This document shows, in pieces, positions 34,971-48,000 of a stretch of DNA of 64,000 bases; position 1 is the first letter of the stretch, and each line of letters begins with the position of its first letter. The translations under genes and the position numbers were made by a program. Source of the DNA: Hyphodiscus hymeniophilus (Eukaryota > Ascomycota > Leotiomycetes > Helotiales > Hyphodiscaceae); assembly GCA_016508695.1 (NCBI GenBank), contig VNKQ01000017.1, forward strand, positions 62,001-126,000, written 5' to 3'. The notes beneath the pieces are model-generated. The model was not told where the DNA came from, searched no databases, and saw only the letters and a program-made list of their open reading frames with translations.

Positions 34971-35828
34971 TGAGAGCAAAATTTCATATAAACAATACGT
35001 TCGAGCATCGTTCCATCAACCTCTTCGGGAAACAGCCCTCATTTGAATGCTCCCGAGATCTCTAAATTAAGACTGATGGCAGCTCGCTAGCGGGAGGACC
35101 AAATCATCGGAAGCTGTTTTGTCATGCTGTGCCGCATCGCAATGGATTACTCTCTAGAGGTCCGTCGTGATCTCACCTCAGCGCAGGGACCAGACCCAAT
35201 CATTGGGTTTTAAATAGGACAGCCAAGCCACGCGAAGGCCGTTACAATACCCAAACCTGGCGCCTTCATTTCAATAAATTCGAAGTCGCCGATTTCCACC
35301 AGCTAGACCGTGCTGACACCATGGCTGCTATCCGGCGCAAGAGAGCCAACCAATCGTTCCCCTGCCTACTGTTGATGATGCCTGCACCGTATGCCGTTTG
35401 GGGAAATAGTATTCCTATGAGGCTGAAAAGCGCAATCTTGATATTCCTGAAACGTCCTGGGATGGCAATGCGGTCGAGCAAAATAAGTCATCGCTCGCTA
35501 CTGATTTAGCCTTGCCACAGCCTATTAGGCGCAATGCTCCCCTGAATAGCTTTAACCTTCACTCTTACCAACAAGCCACCCCTAAATAACGTCAGAAGGC
35601 TCAATGCTTGTCTGATGAACTGATCTCATAAAGAATCGGCTTTCTTGAGTCAGTATGGCAAGGAGCTCGGAATTTGACAATTCAGAAATTTCAAAAGCTC
35701 AGCAGTTCGTCCGAAATGGCTCATTTCCCACGTTCGCGCCCTCGAATCAAATGAGATCACTCTAGCTCTTCAAAAGTTACCCATTGGGCGTTGCCACCAT
35801 TCACTCCTTTTCTCTAAACAGATTATCA
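34971..35828. other. Intergenic, promoter of the dehydrogenase and 3' flank of the DUF1749 gene
   Basis: No gene supported; short frames only. No ATCWGATAA element was noticed in this stretch, unlike upstream of the next two genes. Confidence 0.5.
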
Positions 35829-36933
35829 TTAACTATGCTCCAATCTATGCACATACCCTAACACTCTCTTGACGAGATTCCTTCGTGGCTCCACCTGGTC
35901 ATCATTGCTCAGGGCGTGTGAGGCACCTGGTATCACTCCGCTGTGTTCATCATCCCAAATATGATGTTTTCCCCCATGGTCAGCAGCATTCTTCCACCTT
36001 CGTAACAAACCCTCCTTGTCGACGTGGCCAGGAACCGATTGATCGGCTCCCGAGTACAAAACCACCAACTTGCTCTTCAAAAGCCCCTGAGACTTTATCA
36101 TCCCAAAAGTCTCCGACAACTGCTCGTCACTCAAATCCGAGCTGAACAGGTCGTCTTCCGAGGGTGCCTGGGGGCTCCTGGGGCTGGCGAGACTCATCCA
36201 TCGACGGCAACTGATTGGAGCCCCGGGGTATATCTGAGAGGTCAGCTCCAGCGGGAGGAGAGTATCGAATAGTGTATGTGTCCGCGCAGCATCCTTCACC
36301 AGGGCTTCGATCTGGTCATACACTGCTTGCATGTCGCTGGCGGACTTGTCTCCGAAGCCCTCCTTCAACAGCTGAAGTATAGCCTGCCGGTCGGAAACAG
36401 GTGCTTGCATGATAGCGCCGTCGAGCGCTGGACGGGTGACGTGTTGAAGGTACGGATCGAATACCGGACTGCTGATATGGGGGTTTGGTCTGTGCAAGTA
36501 GTGGAGCACGGCTTGACTGCCCGTTGAATGGCCCATGAGGATGATTTTGCTGTTGTCGTATTTGGCGGACTTGTAGTCTAGTATGTATCGGATACATGCT
36601 GCGATCTCATCCGTGTCTCTGTCGAGGTGGCCGAGCCCCCATTGTCCGTAGGACGAGGAGAGGTTCAGGGAGAAGAGTGACCATTGCGTTGGCTGCAAGG
36701 CACGCACGACATCAACCATGTACGATGTTGTTGCAAGACCGTCACCCAAACCGCCGACGAAGAGGACGCTATGTGGTTGACGGATGTTCGAGGTGAATTC
36801 GAAGGTGGTGAGAGTTTCTGTCTGCGTGTTATTAGACACATATCTCAGGGACTGTACTTGCACCTTGACAGATACGCACATAATGATGCAAGATTCCCGG
36901 GAGGCCGCCCTTGGGCCAGAACTTGGAAGCCAT
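35829..36933 (-). CDS. DUF1749 alpha/beta hydrolase, SidJ-family siderophore esterase candidate (348 aa, 2 exons)
   Basis: Serine hydrolase of the DUF1749 family, whose characterised Aspergillus member SidJ hydrolyses fusarinine-type siderophores inside the cell to release iron and recycle monomers. Exon 1 (36933-36880, MASKFWPKGGLPGILHHY) and exon 2 (36821-35829) join through a 58-nt intron with GTGCGT, TCTAATAAC and CGCAG signals. The junction gives HHY-TETLTTFEFT. Motifs: LFVGGLGDGL (oxyanion region), WSLFSLNLSSSYGQWG, nucleophile elbow MGHSTGSQ (Ser about residue 117), YSGADQSVP with a likely acid and GASHALS with the likely His. Neighbours are an ABC-B exporter and, further on, an NPS6/SidD-type NRPS. 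An iron-GATA element lies about 310 bp upstream. Family is firm; the siderophore substrate is inferred from family and context. Confidence 0.88.
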
Positions 36934-37911
36934 CGCGATCGGAAGAAATTCGAGTACGCGAAATTTCCAACTCCAAAGAAGAGGAGTTGTCTATGTTGCG
37001 AAAGCCTTTCGTCTCCAGCCAGGGATTACCTTAGTGCACGAGATGCGAGAATCCGAGATCGGCTGGTTCGGGAAGAGTTTCTCTCTCCATTCCAATATTT
37101 ACGATAAAACCAACTCAAGAGATATACAGAGTATCCCACGCATAAACACAAGCTAGCATCATGCGCGTGAACTACGTAATAAATACACGACGGCCCGACT
37201 TAGGATGCACGATCAAGGTTTCAAAACCTGAGCATGAGGGCGGATCAGATAAGATTCTGCGGGTGGGGGAGAAGCGGATCTGATTAGATTTCTCTCTTTT
37301 TGGGTGGGGAGGGGGGGGCTCTCTCTCATGTCCATGTCCCTGTCCCTGCGGTCCACCTGCCTGCAGCTGCAGCTGCATCTCACCCCACCACTATCCGTAA
37401 CATGCCGAGGCGTTCTCCGTAGAGGAAATCCCAGGACAGGACGAGGCGGCCTGTGACTTCAGACTGCATGCTTCCTTTCTCGGGCTTAGGACTGAGGCTG
37501 GGCCTTGGTCCTTGGTAAACGGTTATGAGAACAGTATGGCGAATGACGACTGGTGATCCGCGAGCCTATACAATCGGGGAGGGGTGATCTTTCTGATGAC
37601 ATGTTCTTTGGCAGAAATACGATACCCGCAGCAGTTGTCCCGGTTTCGGTCATTGAATCTGTTTTGTTTGCAAGCCTTGGTCTACCTGAACTTGGGATGC
37701 GGATTATGTCGCGGGTGATGGATTATCGTAGGATTTTTACATTGGTCCTGTATAAAATGTGTCTCCTGTTCAAGGACCTATAATGCACTCAATTTCGAAA
37801 CTATAGACAATCAATTACAAGGGCTTCAGCCGGGTTGCTTCGCATTCAGATGCTGTTTTGATAGAGCAATGAGATCTATTTTGAGTCCTTGACTCGCTCT
37901 CCATTTTACAA
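36934..37911. promoter_or_regulatory. Upstream region of DUF1749 gene / 3' flank of ABC gene
   Basis: Contains the ATCAGATAA element at 37244-37252, a related ATCTGATTA about 30 bp further upstream (one mismatch) and a CTGCAGCTGCAGCTG run near 37,363. No coding sequence supported. Confidence 0.6.
37244..37252. promoter_or_regulatory. SreA/Sre1-type iron-GATA element (ATCAGATAA)
   Basis: Exact match to ATCWGATAA, the extended GATA site bound by fungal iron repressors of the SreA/Sre1/Urbs1 group. About 311 bp upstream of the SidJ-family hydrolase start. Predicts repression in iron-replete cells. Confidence 0.6.
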
Positions 37912-40900
37912 TCACTCCGCTACTGTTTGATACATGACATTCGCCCTGTAGCTTTCCGACCTGCCAAGCAGTTCCTCATGCGTGCCCTGATCAACACATT
38001 GACCTGCTTCGATTAGGAATATGACATCCGCCTTCCTAATCGTATGTAGTCGATGAGCGATTGCGATGACAGTGATACCCCTTGCAGCCTTGTCAAGCCC
38101 GTCTTGTAGCAGCTTCTCTGACTCGGCATCCAAAGCACTGGTCGGCTCGTCCAAAATTAGTAGCTTAGGTTTTCGAACAAGTGCGCGGGCGATTGATAAT
38201 CTCTGCTTCTGACCTCCCGAGAACTGGTTCCCATTCGGCCCGCAAAGAGTCTTGTAACCGTCTGGGAGGCCTGCAATGGTGTCGTGGATATTGGCGAGCT
38301 TGCAAGCCTCTTCGATTTCGTCGATGGTCACTTCCTCGCCCGGTCTAGCACCAAGACCAATGTTGAACTCAATACTTCCCTCAAAGAGTACACTGTCTTG
38401 TGGTACCAATGCAATCGAATCACGGAAAGTGACATCTCGACGTTTTGTCACATCCATACCATCAACCAAGATTGCTCCGGACTGTGGTGTGTACAATCGT
38501 TCGATAAGTGAGATGATTGTCGATTTACCGGCGCCGCTGGAACCAACAAGAGCACAGAACTTCCCCGACTCGACAGTAATGTTCAAGCCAATCAATACTT
38601 TCATGTCCGGCCGAGCAGGGTACGAAAAATGGACATCGCAAAGTTGGACCCTCGAGGCATGTTTCCCAGATTCATAAGATGTTTTTGCCTCAGCTATCGC
38701 CTCAATATCTTCCCCTTTCTCGGATTCAGCGCACAGGGGATCACCAACACGTCCTTGCATTTTGTCTGAGCCGATCTCGATCAAGCTCAAGATTCTTGCC
38801 ATCGCTGCTCGGGCGTTGGACAGCTCCGGTGCCAGGGCAAACATCTGGCTCCAGAGAAGTGCACTGACAAGAAGGGAGAAAACCACGATCAAGAATTGCG
38901 TTTGCGTGTAAGTGCCCGCTATGATTTGTTTAGCACCCCACCAATATGCAAGTGCGTTCACAAGGTTGCCAAGGAAGTAAGTCATTGCCTGCCAAAGACT
39001 CGCTTGCATTGTCACTCTAAACGTCTCCTTTCGAGGTCCTTTCAACGATTGTCGATAAGTCTTCAAGGTCTCTTCCTCAAGAGAAAGGGACGCGACTGTT
39101 TTGATTGACGTAATCGCTTCGACACCGATATCGACCGACTTGGTATATGCATTTTCGTGCCGTTCCTCAAATTGACCGAGTACTCGAAGTTCCATGAGGC
39201 CAGCTCCTAGTAGCAGTGGTACCAAAGCCAAACAAACCAATGCTATTCTCCAGGCAATAATATGTGTTAAAATGATGGCCGCAATGAGGTTGACGGAAAT
39301 CGAAAACAATGTGCCAATAACGGAGCCACTTAGGCCACCTAATGCATCGCCATCTCTGGTGATATAGGATAGGAGCATTGCGGGCGTTCGATCTTCTGAC
39401 TGATGCCATTGGAGGTCTTGCTCCAATAGTGATCGGAATGACAAGACCCTTACAGTGTAGACGATTTTCTCGGAGACCCAGCCAAATCCTGCCCAACTGG
39501 CAATGTTCGCAAAGAATTCGATGATCGCGAGTACGAAGAACATAAGCCCGAAGAAGTCGCCCCGAACTCGAATACTTGATGCGCTTTTACAAGGATTCAG
39601 ACTGCCAACAGTGTTTCCGAAAATAACCGCTTCGGCAGAGAAGGCTCCTCCGCCAACGCTGGAGCCAAGAAGAGCAATGACAATCATGAGGAGGTGTGGT
39701 CTTATGGCTGGGGCATATCCTCGTACTAGTGCCCACAAAGACTTGAATGGGGTTTCAGGATCTTCCTGTTCTTCTGTGGGGTCAGATGTGACTGGAGATT
39801 CACTTGTTGAGAGCTCAGTCTTCTCGGCGAATTCGACGCTGTCTTTTGATGGCTTGATCTTCTCGAGATCACCGTCTGTGAAGGTTCCCCGATCAGACTT
39901 GTTCACGCTCTCTGTGCTGATTCTCGGATTGAGTTTTCCAGACGCCGATCCGAGAGTTTGCAATTTGACCATATCAGCGTACGCTCCGTTATTGGCCATC
40001 AATGATGAATGACTTCCTTCCTCCAAGACGCGTCCCTTGTGCATAACGATAATGTTGTCCGCACTAGTAATTGTAGACAGCCGATGAGCAATTGTGATCA
40101 TAGTCCTGCCGCTGGCGACTTTGGAAATGGCCTGCTGGATACGCTGTTCGCTTCTCGAATCTAGGGAAGCCGTTGCCTCGTCCAAAATCAGAACTGTGGG
40201 GTCCTTGACAAGTGCTCTAGCAAGAGCCACTCTTTGGTTCTGGCCACCACTGATCAGCCGTCCGCTTGAGCCTACTATCGTGCCGTATCCATGCTGTAAG
40301 GCAACAATAAAGGCATCTGCATCTGCACGCACCGCCGCTTGTCGGACTAGGTGGACAATTTCGACGACTTTTGAGCCTCGTTCTTCCGCTGCTGTGTCCA
40401 GATCCTTGCCATCCCTGATCGAGTGTGCCAGATCTGCAAGGTCGGAACCCAGAAGTGTTATTCTCAAATGCGCATGATGAGGGTTGCTGGAATTAATCAA
40501 GCCGTGGGCGATATTCTCCAGAAGGGATCGGTCGAGCAGGGAGGGCTCCTGCTGTACCAGGCTAAGGAAGCTTCTCAAGTCATGGACATTAAGCTGACGA
40601 ATGTCATGGCCATCGAAAAGAATTTCTCCCTGCGTGGGATCATACAATCTTGTAACGAGAGCCGCAATGGTTGATTTTCCACTTCCTGAAAGACCGACGA
40701 TAGCAGTATGTTTGTTGGGAGGAATAGAGATATTGATCTGGTCGAGAACAATAGTCTCAGATCTTGAGGAATAAGTGAATGAAACATTCCTGAATTCAAA
40801 GCCGCCCTCTGCCTGCGGGAGGCGAAGTCCCAAATCGGTAGTGCCATCAATCAGCGGCTCGCGAACGATGTCCTCGCGCAGCTTTTGGAACGACGCTACG

Positions 40901-41937
40901 GCTCCTACGAACAGGTGGAGGAAGGGCGCGACTTGACTCAAGAGTAAGGAAGCTAACCTTTTGTTAGTATATTTCCTTCGATGAAGATTCTAGCCCTACT
41001 GACCTTCCACCAAGATGAAAATCACGGTAAAAGTAGCACCAACGGTAGCGCCCTGAGAGTCTCGTTGCACTGCCTCTGCGATACGTTTGCTTCCTTGCCA
41101 AAACGCGAGACCATTCGCGGAATAAGCAACAAAATACAAGACTCCCGACTGTACGCCAACAGCTGTAGCCTTTTTCAAGCCTTCCTGTTCTGAAGCTTTG
41201 AGTTCTTTAGAAAACTTGTCCTCTAGCCGTGTGTTTGCGCCGAAAGCTTGCACCACCACAATGTTTGAGAGCGTTTCTGAAGCGATCGATGCAGCAGCAG
41301 CAGCATAATCTGACATGAGACCCGAGTATTTCTCGATGTAATGGCTTCCGACGAATGACATCAAGAAATAGGCTGGTATCAAAGACACTAGCATTGCTGC
41401 AAGTGTAGTGTCTTTAATGAAAGCCACGATATACGCGGTGACAAAAAATGACAGACTTGAGATGCATATTCCCACTTTCTCAGATGTTCCAGAGCGGATC
41501 GCCTGGATATCACCGTTGAGGCGAGAGGCGACTTCCCCTGGAGGTAGATTATCGAAGAATGATGGCTCTTGGCGGAGCAAGTTTTGCAGATAACTTTCTC
41601 GCAGTCTCTGGGCGAGTCGAGCGCCATTGAGACTCCAGCACGCGAGATGGGCATATATAGTAACGAATTGGGCGATGGCCAGATAGACGATCACCAAGAT
41701 TTTACTGTTGATACTGTGCTGGGACTGAGATGAAGAGTCCGAAGAGTCGGATGCAGCACACGTCGCTGAATTGAAATCGTCGAGGAGCTGGCCAAAGAGA
41801 ATTCCAATCAATGGAAATGGGATTCCAGATACTATTGCAGCTATCGTTCCCAAGAATAGCATACCCAGGTCGGTTTTGGAAGGATTGCCAGCCAGAAGTA
41901 GGCTGAAGTAGCCCGCGAACTTCTGAACTAGCTTCAT
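37912..41937 (-). CDS. Full-size ABC-B (MDR-type) exporter, SitT-like candidate (1,324 aa, 2 exons)
   Basis: ATP-driven exporter with order TMD1-NBD1-TMD2-NBD2. Exon 1 (41937-41004) and exon 2 (40952-37912) join through a 51-nt intron. The acceptor GTTAG at 40953 restores VE-ASLLLSQVAPF; the earlier AAAAG would place a stop. TMD1 begins with LGTIAAIVSGIPFPLIGILF. NBD1: Walker A GLSGSGKST, Q-loop QQEPS, signature ISGGQ, Walker B VLILDEATASLD. NBD2: GSSGAGKST, FSGGQKQR, LLILDEPTSALD, H-loop AHRLHTI. Between the Q-loop and signature of NBD1 there are about 95 residues including an Asp/Glu/Lys-rich insert (DGKDLDTAAEERGSK). Members of this clade sit beside NPS6/SidD NRPS genes (SitT in A. fumigatus), where siderophore or intermediate export is proposed. 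ATG at 41937 is used; upstream in-frame codons lack an ATG. An iron-GATA site lies about 0.5 kb upstream. Confidence 0.93.
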
Positions 41938-43380
41938 GATGACTCGACGAGTCAAGGTTGACAATGTCTGCTTGCAATTTGGCAGTCGTAGTTATCAAAT
42001 GCAGTTCCAAGATCCTCGTTCTATATCAGGACCGATTCGTCGATTGCTTCGTGCCATGGTGTAGAGAATGGCAGTCGTATCACGCAGAGGATGCCGTGTT
42101 GCAATTTTACTCGGCGCCGCACGCGGCTACTCTGAGCTCTGACAGCACAAGGTTCGTTCATGACTGCCGTGGAATGGCCCCGATCGCAGGGAAGGTCGTG
42201 GAGTCACATTAAAAGACTAACAGCTTGCATGCATCTGCGTTTCCTCTGAACCGGCCAGCATGGTGAAGTTCGAAATGGGAAGGCTGGTCCACATTACAGT
42301 GGTGTTTCTTAGCGAGGGTCCCCGTATCACATCCCACTTCCATTCTAAATTCGCCCTCCCTCTCCACTCCCCCCATTTCCTAGACCCATGTAAAGAAAAG
42401 CAATATGCTTGGTGTGTCGCATCATGCATGTATGGTGTTGTTACTAGACTTCATCTGATAAGATAAGATCCAATCACTTCCCAAGTTTACCTAATTCATT
42501 CTACAGAGTACGAATGCTAAGGTGGATGTGCGGAACCATACCTCCACTCATGCTCGTCGTGTGACTCTGCAAAAGCCAAGTCCTTTTGATCTTCCTCATG
42601 CACGAGCCGTGAAAAGCCAAGTATTTATTCCGATGTCGGTGCGGTACATGGAGATTAGAAGGGACATACGGATGAGGAGCGACTCTGGAAAGTAGGGATG
42701 CGTCCCGGCAAGTACCCACGACATAGTTTACAGATCAGGCTCTATTTTCTTCAAATCAGAAAAGAAAATGGAAATTCTGGCTTGGCTGCAAGAGTCTGAT
42801 CATTACGCAATTGTGTCGAAGGATAAAATCAGTCAATCTGACCTGTATTCTTATTGGGGAGGATGTCCTTGAAGACAACCATGTGTTTCAAACACTTTTT
42901 GCTGTTTGAACATCGGGCACTTTTCTTCACCAGTGCTGTGAAAACATGACTTCGAAATTAGTTCAGAACATCCTTCGAATTAATCTGTTTGTTCGAAGGA
43001 GACATGTGGGAAGGGGTTTCGTTCTACCATAAATTCATAATCGAAAACAAACACATATAAATGAAAGAAACAGCTAGCTCGATATCGGAATCTCAACATA
43101 AATTATTTCTATTTCAGTCTTTGGACCTGAGGTGTTGTTGCTATAGCCTGAGCTATAAGTGAGCTAAGCTAAGCAGCGATTTGGAGGAGGTAAGCCGGAT
43201 TTGGCCGAGGGTGACCCGTTTGGGCTTCTCCGGGCTTCACGGCCAACTATTAGCGAAAGGGAGTCAAGGGATCTTAAAGATACACTTATTGATCGCGGGA
43301 GAGAGGTACCGAAGGGGACCGCAGGTGTGTTTCACCCAACATCCTGACTCTACCACTCTTCTATAGTTAAATGTAGTATA
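41938..43380. other. Upstream region of the ABC gene
   Basis: Contains the iron-GATA element at 42453-42461. No convincing gene; short frames only. From about 43.14 kb the composition changes toward the transposon relic (AGCTAAGCTAAGC near 43,165), so the outer limit of that element may lie here. Confidence 0.5.
42453..42461. promoter_or_regulatory. SreA/Sre1-type iron-GATA element (ATCTGATAA)
   Basis: Exact ATCWGATAA match, directly followed by a second GATAAG (ATCTGATAAGATAAG overall), about 516 bp upstream of the ABC exporter start. Second copy of the same element type in this same-strand gene group. Confidence 0.65.
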
Positions 43381-44400
43381 GCTTAACTGTCAAATAACCA
43401 TAGGGACCTCCTTTCCTAATGCTGACCTTTTCCAACCTCTCTGGCATGGTATCAACAAGATTATTGGTTAGACTAATAGATATTTCCTTTTGCCAGATAT
43501 CTAATGATGATGCCTTCAAGTCTTCAAGTTTCAACCACCATGAGGATTCTTATTCCGTAGCCTTTGCTTCAAAACTCTCCAGAATATTCCTAATACGATT
43601 AAGATCAGGAGAGCAAGGAGACTGATAGATAGAATTCAGTAGATATGGCACTCTAAACTAATAGCATTGCAAAGTCCATGGTTCCGCTTTGTGTCTGTTT
43701 TTCCATGGACAGGGCTATTATCTTCTACGCAAAAGAATTCCTTGGGTGTTTGGAATATCTCTTTCAATGGACCTCGCAAGATGTGTTCTGCGTACTTCTT
43801 CTGCGTAAACCCTTTTCCGTTCTCTTCGTACCAGACAAAATGAATTCCTGACTTACTTATAATTATACCTAATAGCAGCCTATGCCATTACTGATTAATA
43901 GCCGGAGTGGAATGTAAACTAGATCCAATCAAGCCTTCTTCGTTTAGTTTGTTTCCGAAGAACCTTACAGCGACGAGGTATATTTTGTGCATTGTCTTAT
44001 GAGTAAACCATCCGCGTCTCTAACATTCCTTAGGACGGTTCCAGTCTGCAATTGCAAAGTCCCATCATTTTAACCGGTTCTATTTCGACACAGCTGGCTT
44101 GTGATCTGGAGGGTAATAACCATAGCCGTAACGTGCAAAGGTATCTCGTAGAGTTCTATTACAAAGATCGATGCGGAAGTGTTTACGAGTCCCTTTGAAA
44201 GTAAGATTCGTAGACCAATTTTTTATTTTGTTTATCTTCTTGACTGAAAACTTTGTAGGTGCGTCAGAAGGTTTAGCTTGCTGGCAGGTCTACCAATCCA
44301 ATATCGTACTGAAGAGCATGCAATACCGGGTTTGCGTGCGGCGGCGCTTTAGGAATAGCCTTCGTCAAGAAGAGTCTTAAAGCGTATTTAAGTAGAGGTC
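43381..44400 (-). pseudogene. Tc1/mariner-type transposase relic, inactive
   Basis: Reading the minus strand with stops ignored gives typical pieces of a fungal Tc1/mariner DDE transposase in order. These are LTFKGTRKHFRIDL and RYGYGYYPPDHKPA near 44.1-44.2 kb, then GWFTHKTMHKIY and HFVWYEENGKGFTQKKYAEH. Next come FFCVEDNSPVHGKTDTKRNH (second catalytic Asp), SPDLN, then WRVLKQRLRNKNPHGG, and MPERLEKVSIRKGG at the C-terminus near 43.4 kb. Several stops (TAA/TAG) and at least one frame change interrupt it, consistent with RIP plus decay. Terminal inverted repeats were not identified. The nearest reading end is about 0.45 kb from the retrotransposon insertion. Confidence 0.75.
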
Positions 44401-44853
44401 TCGCGTGTCCAAAGCATTACGAGAATGCTTCATCAATGGGAGATCAAGGTGAAGGCAATAGAAATGAGGAAGTAACCTGGAAAGGCATTCAATAGCATTC
44501 ACTTGGTGTTGAGGCAATCAGGTTCTCTTTAGTTCTATGACTCTCATAGCCTTGCAGGGCGGAGCGAGAGCTACTTGTCACCCCCTTCTGTACACGCTAC
44601 GTACCTTCAATTCCTTTGCGTCACCAGTCCCAGCATCGTGTAGCGAGCTTTAGGCGGAGAAGCGGTGAGTGGAAGGAGGCACCGTGACGGCATAAAGAGA
44701 TTAGCAACCACGGCCACCATTCCGCAAACACCAATCATATAAGTAATGTCAATATCTCTACTACAGAAAGACTCATGCCTCATGGGAAGCAAATTTTGTA
44801 ATACGTGGCATAAGCATCGTTGTTTGTCTTAGCGACGATCGTCGCCCGGTCTC
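44401..44853. other. Flank between transposase relic and LTR retrotransposon
   Basis: No gene. Holds GCGACGATCGTCGC, a perfect 14-bp palindrome at 44832-44845, and the left copy (GTCTC, 44849-44853) of the retrotransposon target duplication. May still belong to the 5' part of the Tc1/mariner relic. Confidence 0.5.
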
Positions 44854-45023
44854 TGTTGTAGCCTCAGGCACCTTAGCTTAGTCATTACCCCACTACTACT
44901 ACTTCCTCGCACATTCTATAGAATAGCTTCTTCCTTAGACGATTCACAAATACAACTAGTAACCTATATAAGGTTTACTAATACCGTATAGCCCTCCTAG
45001 CTACTATAGAGAGTGTCTTTATA
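44854..45023 (+). repeat. 5' LTR (170 bp)
   Basis: Same length as the 3' copy. 18 of 170 positions differ between copies, and every difference is a C/T or G/A transition. It keeps the terminal TG; the terminal CA has become TA. Confidence 0.93.
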
Positions 45024-48000
45024 TAGTAATAATACCTTTTTCGATTAATTTGACCTTTATAAGACCTTGGTGCCCTTTACTATTTACTATTTACTATTTA
45101 CTATTATAACGACGTTAATAAAAGACGAGCTTATACTAAAAACAAAACTCCCCTACTTTATATTACTCTCTCTTACACTATAAGTATAATACGTATAGAC
45201 TTATAACCCTCGGGTTTACGTATTAACTAAGTATAAGGTCGTCTCTTATATAAGTATATACGGCAAGCGAGGATATAAAGAATATATACCGAAAAAGGGC
45301 GCTAAAAGAGCTTATTATAACCGTCCTAAAAGACTTAATAATAAGTTTATAATAAGAGATATATTTATAATACTATCTAAAGACTAGACCGACGATAGTA
45401 TTATTATATAAGTCTCCTTATACCCTTTGCCTAATCTAGTAACCCCGCCCTCTTTATACTTTCTACTAAATCTAGTAACCCCAAAATATAAGTACCCGCT
45501 AGTCTCTTTTCCCTCGATATAAAGACGCCTATATTAGACGCTATTATTAATAAATCCCTTTATATTACTTTGTCTTATATTACCCGCTATTAGATTTCCG
45601 TATTTATTATCGGGTAATATACTATTACTAATTCTAGGAGCTTTCCCGTTTAGTACCTCTACAAATCTATTACTTTTATTACTACCTCTTATTATCTTTA
45701 TAAATCTACTATTTCCTACTCTCCCGCCCGTATTATATGCCGACTTTCGCGCGTAAGAACTAAAAGAATCCGATACGCAAGTAAGTAATACTCTAATAAG
45801 CTACGAGTAAAGCTTATCTTAAGAATACTTCCGACCCGAGTAACCTTAAACTAAAGAGCTACTCTAGCTCTCTAACCTCGTTAAACTTATAGCCTAAATT
45901 TAAAACCTTAATATTATAAGTATACTTAAAGTAGCTTCTAAAGAGCTATATAATATATAAAAATAAACTCGAGATGCGTTAGTAATTAAGTAAGTATATA
46001 AACGCATTATAAATAAAGGAATATACCCGTACTTAGCTAATTATATTACTATAAGAGACTTAGATATTTGTATAGACGTATTAATATTCTTAGCTCTAAA
46101 TAAAAAGACTTTTACCCAACTTTTTATCCTAAACGCCCTTAATAATAACCAAATCAAACTACTAAACTATATTCTATAGTTTATATAATATCTAAAACGA
46201 TTCTAAGCCGGACCTAAGATATAAGAAGACTAGGCACCTTTAGTATACTTATATTGCGAGAATTCCCTATAAACTTAAAGTATTAGTAGTTTAAAGACTA
46301 AGGATCTAAAATATAATAGGCAATCTCTAATTATATTATATATTAACTAGTTAGAGTATATAAAATAGACTTATAGTATAGAGTAAGTACTTTCTTATCT
46401 TTTTAAAGCTATAATCGGAAATACCCGAATTTAGTTTAACGCCCTTAGTTTAAATACTAAGATTAATATAAATTATTCGCTTAACCTTTAAACGAAATAA
46501 CTACGAGTTTGCTTTTAAAAGAATACTTTTATAGCTATTATAAATATAAACGCCTTATATTATTCCTTTATAAATAAGAGTAAATATAATATCCGCTAAT
46601 ATTTATCTAAAAAGTAAGCCTTATATTAAAAAGTAAGGGAGACTAGTAAAGACTTGATTATTTGTTATATATATTAAGGTCTCGATCTAATATTAGTACT
46701 TAGTATTACTTTATATACGGGAAGTAATAATATAATTAATTACTTTATCGGGGTAGTATATAATAAGGAGAGTAGCGCTTATACTTTCTATTAGCTCTAG
46801 TAAGTAAATAAAAAGAAAGATAGAGAAATAAAACGAGAGAAGGCTAAATAAGAAACTTAACGTCGCGAATATTAATATAATCGCGCTAATACTTTATACT
46901 TCTTTCTTTATCGGGTAATAAATTTCTTATAACCCTAATACCCGGCTTTATAGTTCTTATCCCGATTTGATTACCCTATTATACTAGTATATATACCCCT
47001 TTATATAGCGACAAATCAATATAATACTAGTTAAAAATAATATCCTAGTTAAGATTAAGAAAAAAAAGGAAACTTAACTAACCCCGGTCTTACCCAAAAG
47101 CCGGCATTTATAATACTATAATTACTAATACTAGTAGCAAATACAATAGTAACTAAACTACTTCTTTGGCCGAGATACCCGTATACGCATTATAGTAGTC
47201 TCGATTATATCGATCCCTAGTATTTATAAAAGCCGGCTAAATATATATTTACACTTAGGTCTACTGTAATATACTATAAGAATTATAAGTTTATTAATTT
47301 ATTACTTCTTATACTATCCCCCTATATTAAAGAAATAATATAAGTAGACAAATAGACTTACTTTGCGTATATAAATATAGTCTAACTACCCTAATAATCT
47401 AATTATACTTTATACTAAGTACCTTTATCCTAGTCTTCTTTCTCGCTAGACGCATTTTTATCCTTACTTATTTCTTTAAAAGATAACCTAGTTTCGGAAA
47501 ACAAAGCTAATAGCTAATAGGGGAATTTGCGCTACTAACTTGGAAGTAATCCCCCGTCCCTTTTAATACTAGTACTTTTAATAGTTCTACGTATATTAGT
47601 CTAATATTACTTACTATTATATTTACTTAACTTACTTAACCTATTTAACCTAATTTATCTATTTCCCTAATATTGCCCCAAAACGTTTATACTATTAATA
47701 GTATAGAATATATACTTAATACTAATGCGAGTATACTAATTTATATACCTTTTAGAATATCCGTTACTAGTTGCCCCGATAGTAATAGCTTAGTTAGTCT
47801 CGTTTTTTAATAAATCCTTAAAAATTATTTTCTTAATATCGATATAAAAACTTCGCTAATTATAATTATATTAAGCGATATTAATATTAGTCTATAGACA
47901 AATACTATAATAGATTTACTAATTAAATTTAGAGATAAAGACTTTAATCTCGTTTACTTTATTACTCTAGTATTTGTAATAGATAACTTAGTATATAGAA

